This document shows, piece after piece, positions 45,721 to 56,846 of a stretch of 64,000 nt of DNA (position 1 is its first letter; every line of letters starts with the position of its first letter). Position numbers and translations under genes: made by a program. Origin of the DNA: Staphylotrichum longicolle (lineage: Eukaryota > Ascomycota > Sordariomycetes > Sordariales > Chaetomiaceae); contig JAHCVI010000005.1 of the NCBI GenBank assembly GCA_019096155.1, positions 506,468 through 570,467 on the forward strand, read 5' to 3'. Below the pieces are notes generated by a model. The model was not told where the DNA came from and searched no databases. It saw only the letters and a program-made list of their open reading frames with translations.

Positions 45721-46381
45721 TAGGCGCTGTATGTAAATATTTGGCAACAGCTTCCGTTCCAAATACGGGTTTCACTGTGCCGTCGATTTCTCGGCCACCC
45801 TTTGAAGTTGTGGCGTAATGGCAAACCGTCTTCGGCTGCCCTCGTTCATTCCTTGGCGCGGTTCCCCAAAGATGGAAAGTCCTCCAGAAGTAGAGCATCT
45901 TCGAATGTTCATGAAACTGTCGTCTATATCACAAACTCAGCGTTGCGTCTGAGCGTAAGAACCGGTGCTAGGTTAGCCTAACTTATATCTCTTAAGCAAG
46001 GACGGAGCAATAGCATTCGAAATTGAGTTTGATGCTCCTTCTGACGACTTGAAATCCCGACGACAGGACCTAGAGGAGGATTATTGTTACACCCAACATA
46101 GGTGGGAACAAAATCAAGATGACCTAGATAACCTATAAATATAGGAAGCAAAAATCGTGAGCAATTCCATCCGTAGCAAAATAGCAGGCCAAGGGCTGAC
46201 GAAGTTTTTCCTTTACCCCCTACCAATAGCATCGCCTACTCCACTACTCTCGTGCCGTTTCCTATTCTCTGTTTGGCAAGCCTCGTAATCAAGCAGGCGT
46301 TAGGACGGAATCCTCTCAAGCTCTGTCTCCGCTCTACTCAGGGACGCTCCCGGAGCCGACCAAGCAACCATATCCCTGCAT
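45721..46381. other. Spacer before tRNA-Gly
   Basis: No gene is seen over 660 bp; the middle part is AT-richer than its surroundings (about 45950-46150). Confidence 0.5.
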
Positions 46382-46452
46382 GCGTCAGTGGTTTAGTGGT
46401 AAAATCCATCGTTGCCATCGATGGGCCCCGCGTTCGATTCGCGGCTGACGCA
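46382..46452 (+). tRNA. tRNA-Gly (anticodon GCC)
   Basis: This 71-nt gene has no intron. Acceptor arms GCGTCAG and CTGACGC pair perfectly and A is the discriminator. The D arm contains GTTTAGTGGTAA, the anticodon arm CATCG-TTGCCAT-CGATG exposes GCC, and the T arm CCGCG-TTCGATT-CGCGG is perfect. The A box and B box fit pol III consensus. Confidence 0.97.
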
Positions 46453-47175
46453 GATTACAACATGACAAGTTGTGTGATGTTGTGTTATTTTTTGTTGCCG
46501 TGCTATTCTGGTTAGTTGATTTTCTTCTTGAGTCGCTGGATTTGGTTGCTCCAAGCAGCAACAGAAGCATTTCGTGCTTTGCCGCTTCTCGAGTCGGATG
46601 AAAGAGAGGACGGGAGATCCTGACAAAAGCAGCGCCCTCGGACAAAAAGGACCTCTCTTCAACTCAAGCTTTGAATTAAGCATGTAAATGCAGGCAAAAT
46701 CAACGTTACAGCCGGCTTCCCCACGATTCCCCGCGTTGTCCACCCACGGTCGGCCATCTGCGGACTCCACATGGCTCCATCTGAACGCTGATCTCATGAT
46801 GTGCTCCCGAAGGATTCTGTGAGCCTACAGGGGACACAACGCAAGTAAAACAAAGATTTCGAGGGTGGGGAAGCCTGAAGGGGAAGCTCAGTCAGTGTAA
46901 CACAAGACGATTGGTGGAATCCAGCGATCTTCAGCTATGAACCTGCACATCGTACACCAACAGAGAAACCTTCACGGCACATTGTGTAACATGGTTTGTC
47001 CCCCGAGATCCACGGCAGACGCATCTCGGGGCCTTGATAGCCCGAGGAAGGGAGATCAGCGAGATGATCGATAAACAGCACTTCATCCATATACTATGTA
47101 GGCGCCAGCGTTTTCACCCCTTTCCCACCTTACTCAGGGCCGAAATGTTCTAGACCAGTTTGAGATTGAACCACT
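46453..47175. other. Spacer between tRNA-Gly and sugar transporter
   Basis: Apart from the T-tract terminator, nothing gene-like is seen. Confidence 0.5.
46488..46493 (+). terminator. Pol III T-tract terminator
   Basis: A run of six T lies 36 nt after the tRNA-Gly discriminator base, the usual fungal pol III stop. Confidence 0.6.
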
Positions 47176-48768
47176 ATGTCCCGGGCATTCTGGAAGAAAC
47201 GCTCGCTGCGGGTGCGCGACAACCAGCAAACGAAAGCCGCCGAATTGACACTCCGCGAGTCCCTGTACCCTATCGGCCTTGTCACTATCCTCTTCTTCCT
47301 TTGGGGCTTCAGCTATGGCCTGCTCGACACGCTCAACAAGCACTTCCAGAACACGTTGGACATCAATAAGGCGCGATCGTCGGGGTTGCAAGTAGCCTAT
47401 TTTGGGTGGGTTGTGCCTATGGACCCCGGCCATGCCACGGCGAGACTGACTTGTCACAGGGCGTACCCGCTCGCCTCCCTCGGCCACGCAGCCTGGATCC
47501 TCCGCCACTTTGGCTACCGCGCCGTCTTCATCTGGGGTTTATTCCTGTATGGCCTCGGTGCGCTGCTCGCCATTCCGGCCATCATCAACCACTCCTTTGC
47601 CGGCTTCTGCGCCTGCATTTTTGTCATCGGCAACGGCCTCGGCTCGCTCGAGACCGCCGCCAACCCGTACATCACTGGTGTGTTTCCCTTTTGCTTTCAC
47701 TGCTCCTCTTTTGCTTTCACTGCTCCTCTGACCCTCTCCAATCTTACTAAACGCATGGCATTGCATAAACACAGTCTGCGGCCCGCCCAAATTCTCCGAA
47801 ATCCGCATCAACATTGCCCAAGCCTTCAACGGCATCGGCACCGTCGTCGCCCCCGTGCTCGGCTCCTACGTTTTCTTCACCTTTGACGAGCAGGCCGCCC
47901 TGCGCAACGTGCAGTGGGTCTACCTCGCCATCGCGTGCTTTGTCTTCTCCCTCGCCGCCGTCTTCTACCTCTCGCCCATCCCCGAGATCACCGACGCCGA
48001 CATGGCCTTCCAGGCCGCGCAGACGCACGGCCAGGGTGGTGGTGACGGTGGTGGTTGTAGTGACGACCTGCCCCTCCGAAAACAGTACCGCCTCTTCCAC
48101 GCCGCGTTCGCGCAGTTCTGCTACACCGGCAGCCAGGTCGCCATCGCGGGGTACTTCATCAACTACGTGACCGAGACGCGGCCGGGCACGTCGAGCAGCG
48201 ACGGGAGCAAGTTCCTGGCCGGGTCGCAGGCCGGGTTCGCGGTGGGACGGTTCGGGGGCGCGGCGCTGATGCACTTCGTGCGGCCGCGCAAGGTGTTTGG
48301 CGTGTTTCTGACGCTGTGTATCGTCTTTGCGGCGCCGGCGATCACGCAGAGGGGAAATACGGGGATGAGTATGTTGTTTGTGGTCATGCTGTTTGAGAGT
48401 ATCTGTTTTCCAACGATTGTGGCGCTGGGGATGCGGGGCTGGGGAGGCACACGAAAAGGGGGTCGGGGTGGATCGTGGCCGGCGTGTTCGGGGGCGCGTG
48501 TGTTCCACCGCTGATGGGGGCGGCCGCGGATAGGCATGGGACGGGGTTTGCGATGGTGGTGCCGCTATGCTTCTTTGTGGGGGCATGGACGTATGCGTTG
48601 GCAGTCAATTTTTGGCCATGGTATAGGGATACGGTAGATGCCTTCTCGACGACGGAGGTGGGGGTGAGAGAAGACCAAGGGGACGCGCTTGAAGCCGAAG
48701 CCGGGCAGGCCAATGGGCCTGTAATGGAAGAAGGCAAGCCAAGGGCAGTCGACGTGGAGAAGGTTTGA
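47176..48768 (+). CDS. FucP-type major facilitator sugar transporter, one frameshift
   Basis: Proton-linked uptake of fucose, galactose or related sugars is the known role of the family; the protein is in the plasma membrane with 12 spans. Exons 47176-47405, 47460-47677 and 47775 onward join with good phases. Intron 1 restores AYFGAYPLASLGHA, a FucP hallmark; intron 2 restores TVCGPPKFSEIRINIAQAFNGIG. Helices such as LVTILFFLWGFSYGLLDTLN and SYVFFTF are clear. At about 48435-48438 the frame shifts: a GGGG run would need one more G to give RGLGRHTKRGSGWIVAGVFGG, which is what the neighbouring frame encodes up to the stop at 48768. Either a -1 mutation or a base error is present. Without it the protein would be about 475 aa, normal for the family. 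The gene converges on an alcohol dehydrogenase gene 98 bp away. Confidence 0.85.
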
Positions 48769-48866
48769 ATACATGGTGGCAAAGCCCGTTCTTTTGTGGA
48801 ATTAACTCATCGAGATATGGAACCCCCATGTCAACATCGCGTACCTCATTACCCTTCCCGACGCTC

Positions 48867-50167
48867 TTAGAACTCGATAATCGCTTTGACGACCTGCGGC
48901 CGTTAGCTTAACTCGACATGAACGGTTCACCGCAGGCTTACCGTTCCATCCTTCATGTCCGAGATGGCCTTCTTGAGCTCAGCTACTGGGTACACCTTGC
49001 TAATCTTCTCAACCGGAAACTTTCCCTGCCTGTGAAGCTCGACCAACTTGGGAATAAACTGCGTGGTGGTTAGCAAACAGTCGTAGATTTTTGAGTGTTA
49101 GGAAGCTAAAACCTCCGGGGGGTGCGAATCGCCCTCGGCAACGCTCAGCCACGTCTTCTTTCCCGCAAAGAAGGAGCCGGAGCCGACACTGATTCTCTCC
49201 TCTCTTGGCGGCGCGCCGACTGATGCTGCCGTACCGCTATACGCCAGACAGTCCAGCATCTTCTCAACCACTGCCGACACCCCCGTAGTGTCGATGGCAA
49301 AGTCGACGCCTCGACCGCCGGTCATGGCCATGATCTCGTCAATGACGCTTCCCTTGATGGTGGCAGTGTTGATCGTATGCGTAGCCCCAAGCTCTTTTGC
49401 AAGCGCCAACTTCCGGTCCACAATGTCAACTGCGATGATCTGTTTGACAGAAGTAGCCGCAGCGGCCATCATGGCAGCAAACCCCACACTCCCAGCGCCG
49501 AACACGGCCACCGACTGGTCCGGCTTCGGCTTGAGGATATTCAGCACCGTCCCCGCCCCGGTCTGGTACCCGCAGCCCATCGGCGAATAGATGGCCATGT
49601 CCTCCGGAAAAGCACACTTCACCACGCAGTACTCGTGCACCACCGAGATGCGCGAGAAGGAGGACTGCCCGAAGAACTGAGCCCGTACGGGCCGGCCGTC
49701 CAGGAGCTTGGCGGGGCTGGTCCCGTCGGCGCGACGGATGCCACTGAGGTTGAGGGGCGGGAAACTCGCGCATCGGCTGAACTGGTTGTCAAGACAGCTG
49801 ATGCAGTCGCCGCAGGCCGCAAAGGAGAGGAGAACAGGGTCGCCGACACGGAGGGTCTTGTCTTTGACTTCAGAGCCGATGGCCTGGATGATGCCGGCAC
49901 CTTCGTGACCGGCAATGGCGGGGAACTCCAGAAGGCCGGCGAGAGCGCCTTGTTGGAGCCAAAAGTCCTGAGCGGAGGTGAGTTGTAGATGCTACGGGGT
50001 TGGGGGTGGGACGTGTCAAGGGGACAGACTGTGTGACAAACGCCCGAGTACTTCATCTCAACGAGGACTTCGTCGGGTCTCAGGTCCTGAATGACGATAG
50101 GAGTCATCTCAAAGTCGCCCCCGGCAGTGTTCACCACGAGGGCTTCGGTTTCTAGTGGGAGTTCCAT
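48867..50167 (-). CDS. Zinc-dependent alcohol dehydrogenase (aryl-alcohol dehydrogenase-like)
   Basis: A medium-chain dehydrogenase that oxidises alcohols with NAD(P). Four exons (50167-50030, 49967-49113, 49058-48942, 48893-48867) give 378 aa. Donor 1 is the unusual GTCTGT and donor 2 GTTTTA, but phases fit and rebuild conserved motifs. Catalytic zinc ligands are C44 (GVCHTD) and H67-E68 (GHEGAG). Structural zinc is held by C98, C101, C104 and C112 (CGDCISCLDNQFSRC). The Rossmann glycine motif is VFGAGSVG near residue 195, then the acidic VDIVDRK end of strand beta-2, which favours NAD. The sequence resembles bacterial and fungal aryl-alcohol dehydrogenases. The start at 50167 is the first ATG giving the family N-terminus; an ATG nine codons upstream is also in frame. 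Confidence 0.92.
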
Positions 50168-51507
50168 TTTGACTGGGGTATCGTTTCGAATCAATCAGAT
50201 AGACAATGTTAGAATCAGGGGATTGATAGAGGTAGTTTCGTTGGCTCTTCTGCTTCGTGTCTTGCTCGTGTGCTCAAGTACAAAGTCAAGGCACTCGCAC
50301 AGGAAGAAGATCTCCGCGTGTCTGTCGTAAATGTATCCCCGCTCCCTCCACGTGCCCTTTTTGTTCCCCTTTCCAGACAATCAGTTTTACGCTTCTGACC
50401 GCTCAGTGGTGTTATTGCGTGGCCCTGCAGAATCATCCCATGACAGTGCCCAGAGACCCTGAACGTCAGAGAATCTGGCTGTGACAAGCCGAGACATCAG
50501 ATGTTATAGCCCGGAGATCTCCTGTTCTGACCCTTGGGCGTCAGTTCTGTATCCGCTCTCCAATTCGATGCACCCCAGTGTGGGGGATCCTGGTCCGCCC
50601 CTCGGATCGATTCCGGCTACCCTTTTCCGTTTCTGTGGGTGAATCGGTCCATAGTTCAAACCACACCCATGCAACAATGTACAGCAACGCCAATCCTGGG
50701 CAACCAGGACTTGTGGGAATTGCGCTAGCTAGGCGATTGTAGTATTTGCTTGTAGATGGTTGAAGATGAGTTGAGATTCCTGTAAGGTGCCAGTGCCTCG
50801 AAGGGGCCTCTGCAACCCGAATCTTCGACCTGATTATATCACATTAACAATGCCAGGCCTGCTGTCCCATCCAATGAGCAGTGGGGTGTGTGAAGTTTAC
50901 CGTCCGCTTTGAACTGGAGTACAGGAGCCAATCTGAGTGCGGTCATCGAAGCCCAAAGAACGGCTGCGTAGCCGAGCCGGGTCCCTGTTTGAGACGCTGG
51001 CATCTGGAAGCTTGTTCAGTGATGGCCGGGACACCAGCTCATCCCCGAGGCATCTAGCATGCCCATCGAGATGGGTGCTGCGGGTCAGCCCGACCGACAA
51101 CAATTCTTACGAATTGGTCTCACGACATGTCCGGGAACAACCCCAAAGGGGTGGCTGGAGCGTGGCGTAGGACAGATAATTGGTCGTTCACATGATTCCT
51201 TTTGACGCTGTTACAGATGTAGAAACTGTATTTTGAACGAGCCTTGTACCATCGCCTAGATATGTTGCTTCCCACCGGCAAGCCCCTTTCCTCTCCCATT
51301 CCTCCCGGGCCCCCACCAGCCCCAACGCGCGACGCCGCGGTCCAGACACATAGACCGATCCAGCTATCTTGCCTACTCAGCAACCCTGTTCCCCCAAGTC
51401 TACATTCCTCGACTTCCTAGCAAGGGAAACCGCCAGACGTTTCAGGACCTGTGCCCCAGCCATTGTCTTAGGTATTGGCTCAGCAGGCGACGCCCCTTTC
51501 ACACCGC
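50168..51507. other. Spacer upstream of alcohol dehydrogenase
   Basis: No gene is supported in 1.3 kb. Confidence 0.45.
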
Positions 51508-51882
51508 TCACTCGTCATTTGCGTGGCTGTTGATAATTTGCTTGGCCCTCGTGTTGGCGGCGTTGGACTTGTCCTTGCTGTCAAAGACGACGGTGGCCTC
51601 GACGTTGTAGATGCTGCCGGCACGGCCCTTGGAGCACTTGAACTCGCCCTTGGACTAGGTGCCGAAGTCGGCCACCATCCTGTCCAGGGTCTTGTCGCTC
51701 TTGAGCCCGCTCTTCTGGTACGCTACGGGGTTGCGCTGCTCCTCGATCGTCTTCTTGCCGTCTTTGCCGACCTTTTCGTACTTGTACTTGGAGACGATGT
51801 TGAACTTGCCCGTCACGTCGGCAATGGCGCCAAGAGCAAACAGTGTGACGACTGCAAGGAGGAAGAGCTTGAGGTTGTACAT
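51508..51882 (-). pseudogene. Small secreted protein gene interrupted by in-frame TAG
   Basis: From ATG 51882 the frame runs 75 codons to a TAG at 51657-51655, then stays open in the same frame for 48 codons to TGA at 51510-51508. The codons on both sides have the same strong C/G third-position bias, and the downstream part (GEFKCSKGRAGSIYNVEA...) reads like real protein, so I treat it as one 124-codon gene with a nonsense change. Residues 1-21 form a signal peptide (LFLLAVVTLFALGAIA). The mature part is Lys-rich. CAG-to-TAG is the simplest origin. A functional short form ending ADFGT, or stop readthrough, are alternatives. No family is recognised. Confidence 0.65.
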
Positions 51883-52799
51883 CTTGATGGGGCGGTTGGT
51901 GTTCGTGTGTTGGTTGTCTTCTTGGTGTTTGCTGCCTGCCTGAAAGTTTTCACAAGTGCTGTTCTCGAGCTGTCTCCTCCAGGTATTTATGCGAGAACCG
52001 CTCCCACCTCACTGATGTTCCGACATTGTGAGAGCTCTCGTGAACCTTGTGTTTTGTTTCCCGAGCTGCATTGTTTCCCCGAGATGCCTTGTTGGATGCT
52101 GACTGCATCGGGTATCACCAGCCAGCCGCTCCGGTGTTCAGATATTGCACTCTATATTCCCAACGAACTGCGCCGTATTCGATAGTCCATAAAGACAAGG
52201 ACTTAGCTGACTTGACTGTCATTTGACGAGACATATGGTCGAAACTTTCGAAGTCTGCCCAATTCGAATCCTGCACGGGATTGCTGAGAGGCCGAGTGAT
52301 TATCTCTGTGCCAGTCTCCTCCAAAACAACCCCAGTGGCCCCCAACTGAAGGCAAAACCGTCGGTACATTGGTTGGGGTTCTATGAGGCATTAATCTCAG
52401 TGCTCGAATCAACTCTATTTGAATCATGGCCGGACTTAACTCCGGATGATTCGGAACTGATGAAGATTGGGTACCTCATGGCGTCTGTGAGACACCGTAA
52501 TGACACAATTCCTACCTATAATCTGATCCATCGGCCTTGACTGCAGGCGGGCAATAAATTGGACGTCAGCTTTCATATTACTAATACCTGAACAGTACCC
52601 TCAATGCGGCCGATGTGGAACAGCCAGCTCGTTCCAACTGCAACTCGACTCTCAATTCGGAAGGTGACCTTTTTCCGCCCCCCAACTGCAACCCACACCT
52701 CAATCAGGCTTTGTGCACCTTACATTCCTTGCGAGGTTTCTGTGCCCTTCTCAGTTGACCAAGTCAAACTTTTACCAACATACGAAGCAAACAAGAACC
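51883..52799. other. Spacer upstream of 2EXR gene
   Basis: No gene is supported. Confidence 0.45.
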
Positions 52800-53717
52800 A
52801 TGACGGCGACAACGCCGGTGACAATAACATTTTCCCTCTTCTCCGCCCTCCCCTTCGAGCTGCGGGATCGGATCTGGCGCGAGGCCCTACCACACCCCGC
52901 CGGGCCAGCTCTCTACTTCTACCGGGGAAGGGGCTGTTGGGTTCCGCGGTCGTTGACGGAGTCTGACCGGGTTTCATACCCGGCGACGATGGGCTGGCCT
53001 TCGAGTTCCGGACCGATCGGCTAGGCCACGACAATCAGTACGATCTGCCGCTTGTCTTCGTCAACCGCGAGGCTCGCAAGGTTGCGCTAGCCTGGCTTCG
53101 CCAAAGGTAAGTCTAGGTAGTTGAGAGGGACGAGAACGGTTGTCGTTGAATCTGGGCTGAACCAACTGCCAAACTCCTAGGGCATTGAGATCCGGCTACA
53201 AGCCTATGGCAGGCTACTGTTTACACGCCCCTTTGACCCAGAACTGGATGCTTTATACATCACGCGCGACAAATGGGAGGAATTTTGCCTGGAACCCATG
53301 GATCGGCTGCTCGAACCCGATCTCAGCGGCCAATCTGTGGATCTCAAGTCGGGCCTTGTAAAGATTGCCGTGCCCGAAGCGCTCTTTCTTGACAGCGAAG
53401 CTATTAGTTGGATGCCAGAACTGGAAAGATGGTTCGAACATCTCAGAGTGCTTCTGGTCGTGATCGGTCCACAGCCCGACGTTGACGACGTCTCGGGCCC
53501 ATGGCGATGGGAGGTGGAGGAGGTGGAGGGAGCGTCATTCACTTGGAGCAGCGGCAAGCACGAGTTTGAAATGCAAGGTGGGAACAATGAGATCTTTGGG
53601 GACAACGCTCTGTATAAAAGGCTACGGGAGGCGGCTAGCCGGGGACTGCGGGAAGAGCTTCTCAAATGCAGATTAGAGTATTCGGAGATCAGACCGATCT
53701 TGGCAGCGAGACGGTAG
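52800..53717 (+). pseudogene. 2EXR-domain protein gene with frameshift
   Basis: The 2EXR domain is an F-box-like fungal family named for paired ExR motifs. The start at 52800 leads to TFSLFSALPFELRDRIWREALP, the family opening. At about 52978 the frame must move: ACCCGG would need one more C to read PGDDGLAFEFRTDR. The neighbouring frame continues LPLVFVNREARKVALAWLRQR to a GTAAGT donor at 53107. The last part, RLLFTRPFDPELDALYIT through to the stop at 53717, is in the original frame. Acceptor CCTAG at 53180 would start GIEIRLQAYG but is out of phase; the acceptor GGCAG near 53211 is in phase and is my preferred one. Whether this is decay or a base error cannot be told here. The intact product would be about 260 aa. 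Confidence 0.65.
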
Positions 53718-53751
53718 GTAGTTTTCCATTCTGTGGTCTGTGGAGATAGAT

Positions 53752-54326
53752 TTAACGACCGCCCAGAGGCGTCTGAGTTGCGCGTCCCTCATTGCACACG
53801 AGCAGGCCGCGAATATTACCAATGCCCTCGTCTTGTAGCACACGTCAGTCGCGCATCTGGTATAAGAAGGTTCCACCAAGAGGCATCGTGGGGGCACGTA
53901 CTTAAGTTGAGCGTTGAGGTCACCAGAGCCCCCGTGCCGTTCTGCGAAGCGCACGAACAGCTCAAAGACGCCACGCTAAGAGTGCAGGTCGACTTTTCGC
54001 AGTGATCCCCATACTCTCCACTATATTTGGGAAAGAAAATGGTTAGTCAGCATTGAAAATGTCTCGAGATGTCAACTTATCTGTCGTCCGAATGAAAGAT
54101 CCTCCAGGGTCTTGTCTGATAGGGGGAAAATAGACCACATACTCGACCATCCATTTGAGCATGCCACTGGTTTTTTCGGTGCCAATGCAGCGGTTCAGAT
54201 CCAGTTTGTTATTGTAGATTATCGGCGGCACCTCGTGTGGCCCCCGGGTGCCGGGGTCACAAGTCGCTTCAAGGACGGTGCCGCCGTCAATGATGCAGTG
54301 GACAATACGACGGCTTGGAGTTTCAT
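53752..54326 (-). CDS. CVNH (cyanovirin-N homology) domain protein, 5' end uncertain
   Basis: CVNH proteins are small mannose-binding lectin-like proteins. Three coding segments are clear: about 54300-54143, 54020-53902 and 53831-53752, with introns GTATGT...AATATAG (containing GCTGACTAAC) and GTACGT...TACAAG. Joined, they give the two-repeat CVNH pattern: GGTVLEATC, KLDLNRCIG, GMLKWMVDGEYGDHC, then LSCSC, STLNLNEGIGNIRGLLVC. The 5' end is not solved. The ATG at 54326 opens a good signal peptide (LQAVVLSTASLTAA) but in another frame from the domain, with no usable splice site between. Either a frameshift separates them or the true first exon lies further upstream. Product about 110-140 aa. 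Confidence 0.7.
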
Positions 54327-55478
54327 GGCGAAGTCGGGTTGCGAGGGAGGAAGCGTTTGGTTGGGTAGCACAAATGAAGGTAGTTTCTGCTGTGTCAATG
54401 CTTTGTGTGGACTTGAACGGTTTGATGAGGAAACGAAGCGTCCGTTGCAGTGCCAGGATTGTGCGAGGGACGCCCTCCTAAATACCTACTCCGTCCACCT
54501 GGCTACCTGAGGACCCCGTTGCTGTTTCGGGACCAACCTTGTCATAGCTTTTTCCCACTGCCTGCTCTTTGCCCGCGTCTGTCCTAGGCCACAAATGGTG
54601 TTGTCTCAGCCCAAGGCCATGCATCATCAATGCTCGAGGTGGTTGGCTATTAGGCCAGGTTGGCTGCCAGAGTGGGTTTGTTGAGAAGTTCCAACCGCCA
54701 TATTTTTGAACGGCCCAGAGTGTTTGTGGGTTGTGTTGAGTTCCGAGAAACCGATTTCTTCCCAGCTGATGTCCCCAAGCTAGCATTCAAGCTCGACCCG
54801 GCACGGTTAAGAGGCCCGGTTGGGAGGGGTACCCGGGAGCCACGGCCGAGAGTTTCGTCTGAAACCAACGTTTGTTGGTAAATGGATGACCAGGGGGCGG
54901 TGTCAAGCGCTCGCCATTCAAGGCTGGCCAACAATCCGTTTGCTTGTTTACTTCTTTTCAAAAGCCCGGGGTTCGATGTTAGCTCGTCACCGTTCAGGCT
55001 GAGAGAGTCAGGCGCACGGAGACAAAGGTGACCAACAGCTTCCAGGTCGTCTTTGGTACACACCAAAGGAAGATAGTTGGGGATGCTCTTTTTAACTTTC
55101 CTTTATTGTACGCAGCCACGGTTTGGTTATGGTGAAAAGCTTAGTTGGCCTCACCAAATGCCTGGGGCTGATGTTCTTTAGGTACCTACTAGAGTCGCCG
55201 ATGCTGGCAGGACTCCCGCAGCCATCATTAACAAGAAAGCTGAATCATCAAGGTACATTCACGGCTCATGCCATTCATGACGGAACGAAGAACTGGTGAC
55301 AACGGCATTGTAATTGACTACCTTGCCCACATGTATGTACGGTATCTTGAAGAGCCCACTGTCATTTTCTGGCTTGCGCCGTTCTGCACACCGCCTCCCC
55401 CACCGCCGGTCCTCTTCTCACATCAGCATTTCCAGGCACTGTTCCCCTGAGCCTCTGGTTAGGTAGGTAGTAATTTAC
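54327..55478. other. Spacer between CVNH and Thr-rich secreted gene
   Basis: No gene is supported. It includes the 10-bp palindrome TAGGTACCTA (55179-55188). Confidence 0.45.
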
Positions 55479-56846
55479 TTAAGGTGGGGCTTCAGTAGGG
55501 GGAAAAAGCAGGTCGCAACGGGACGCCACATCCGTTCCGTCACCCGACGACAGATACGGGATCCCGAAGCTGCACGACAGAATGTTGCTTCTCCCATCTG
55601 CGGAGAGCGAAATGATGCTGGTTATCGGATCAATACAGCCCTTGATCCGTACATAACCCATCGCGGGATTATCAATTGCCGGCTCGCTGAAGGCAAAAAA
55701 CCGCTCGCTTGTCTCGGAAAGGTTGGTGTCGATGCCTATGCCGGACGCGGTGTTTGCAAACGTCTCGAGGAAGCCGTTCTCGTTCAGCACAAAGGTCGTG
55801 AGGGCGACGTTCTGCGGATCGTCTGCACCGGACCCGAAATTGACCCAGACCACTGTGCCGTCGCCTAAATCGGCCAAGACGAACTCGGCGCCCTCGATCT
55901 GGGGCTTGATGCGGAATGGGACGCCTGTGGGCTTGCAGCCTTGCGTGGAGGTGACGGTGGGGGCGGTTGTTGTCGTGACGATGGCGGTCGAGGTCACGGT
56001 GACAGTCTGGGTGATGGTGGCGCTGGCAATAACCTCAACCACGGCGGTGAAGGTGGCCGAAGTCGTTGCGGTCACAGGGACAGTGTTGGTCGTGGTGGTG
56101 GTGAGAGTCGACACGGTCGTGGTGATGGCGTTGGAAGCGGTCACGGTGACGGTCTTTGCGGTGGGCTGCTTTGTGATGGTGATGGGATTGATGCCAAAGC
56201 ACTTGCAGGCGTCCACATAATGGTCCCAGTCCTGGCATGCGGGCCAGGCGTAGTCAGGGATGCCATATGGGTTGTTGCCCCGGGCGACCACATCGACATC
56301 GCGGGCCATCTTCTTGACTTCCAAGACTGAGCCATAGATAGTCGTGGTCGTGACGATGGGCGGCGCTGTCTCGGTAGAAGTCAAGGTGGTAAATACGGTG
56401 GAGGTCTGTAGGACGGTGTTGGTGGCTGTCGAGGCCGTAGTGGTCGTCGTCTCGGTGAACAGTATGGTGCTGGTTGCCACAGTTGCGGTCGTAGACGTGG
56501 TGACAGTGACAGTATCGACAGCGCTGACGATGGCAGTAATGGTCTTGGTTTGGGTGCTACATTTGGTGTGAGTATGAAGCTGTGCGTGGTGAGGGGATGG
56601 ACTTGGCTGGAGGTCTTACACGGCAGGAGGCGTCACTGTCACGACCAGGTTGCCCAGGCAGTCGAGCAAACCTCCCACAACGCCCAAAGCTGCATTTATG
56701 TGTCAGCAGTTTAGCTCTCTAGAATCTTGGCGCATTCGGAATGGCTTACCTCCCCAGCACGGGTTTGTGCGAAGGCAAAAGAACAGGGCGTTGGCGGATT
56801 GCACCAGGGCAATGCCCCAGAGGACAACAAACCCGAGATTCCTCAT
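55479..56846 (-). CDS. Secreted Thr/Val-rich protein with C-terminal domain of unknown function
   Basis: Three exons (56846-56750, 56689-56620, 56556-55479) give 414 aa. Introns are GTAAGC...ATGCAG and GTAAGA...ATGTAG, in phase. Residues 1-20 are a signal peptide (GFVVLWGIALVQSANA). Two long Thr/Val/Ser stretches (about 58-110 and 165-250) look like O-glycosylated stalks. Between them is a KK-MAR site and a cysteine-containing segment (WPACQDWDHYVDACKCFG). The C-terminal 150 residues form a folded, acidic domain (GVPFRIKPQIEGAEFV...DLGDGTVVWVNFG...GYVRIKGCIDPI) seen in several fungal wall-associated proteins; I do not give it a name. No GPI signal is visible at the end. A wall or apoplastic role is likely. 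Confidence 0.72.
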
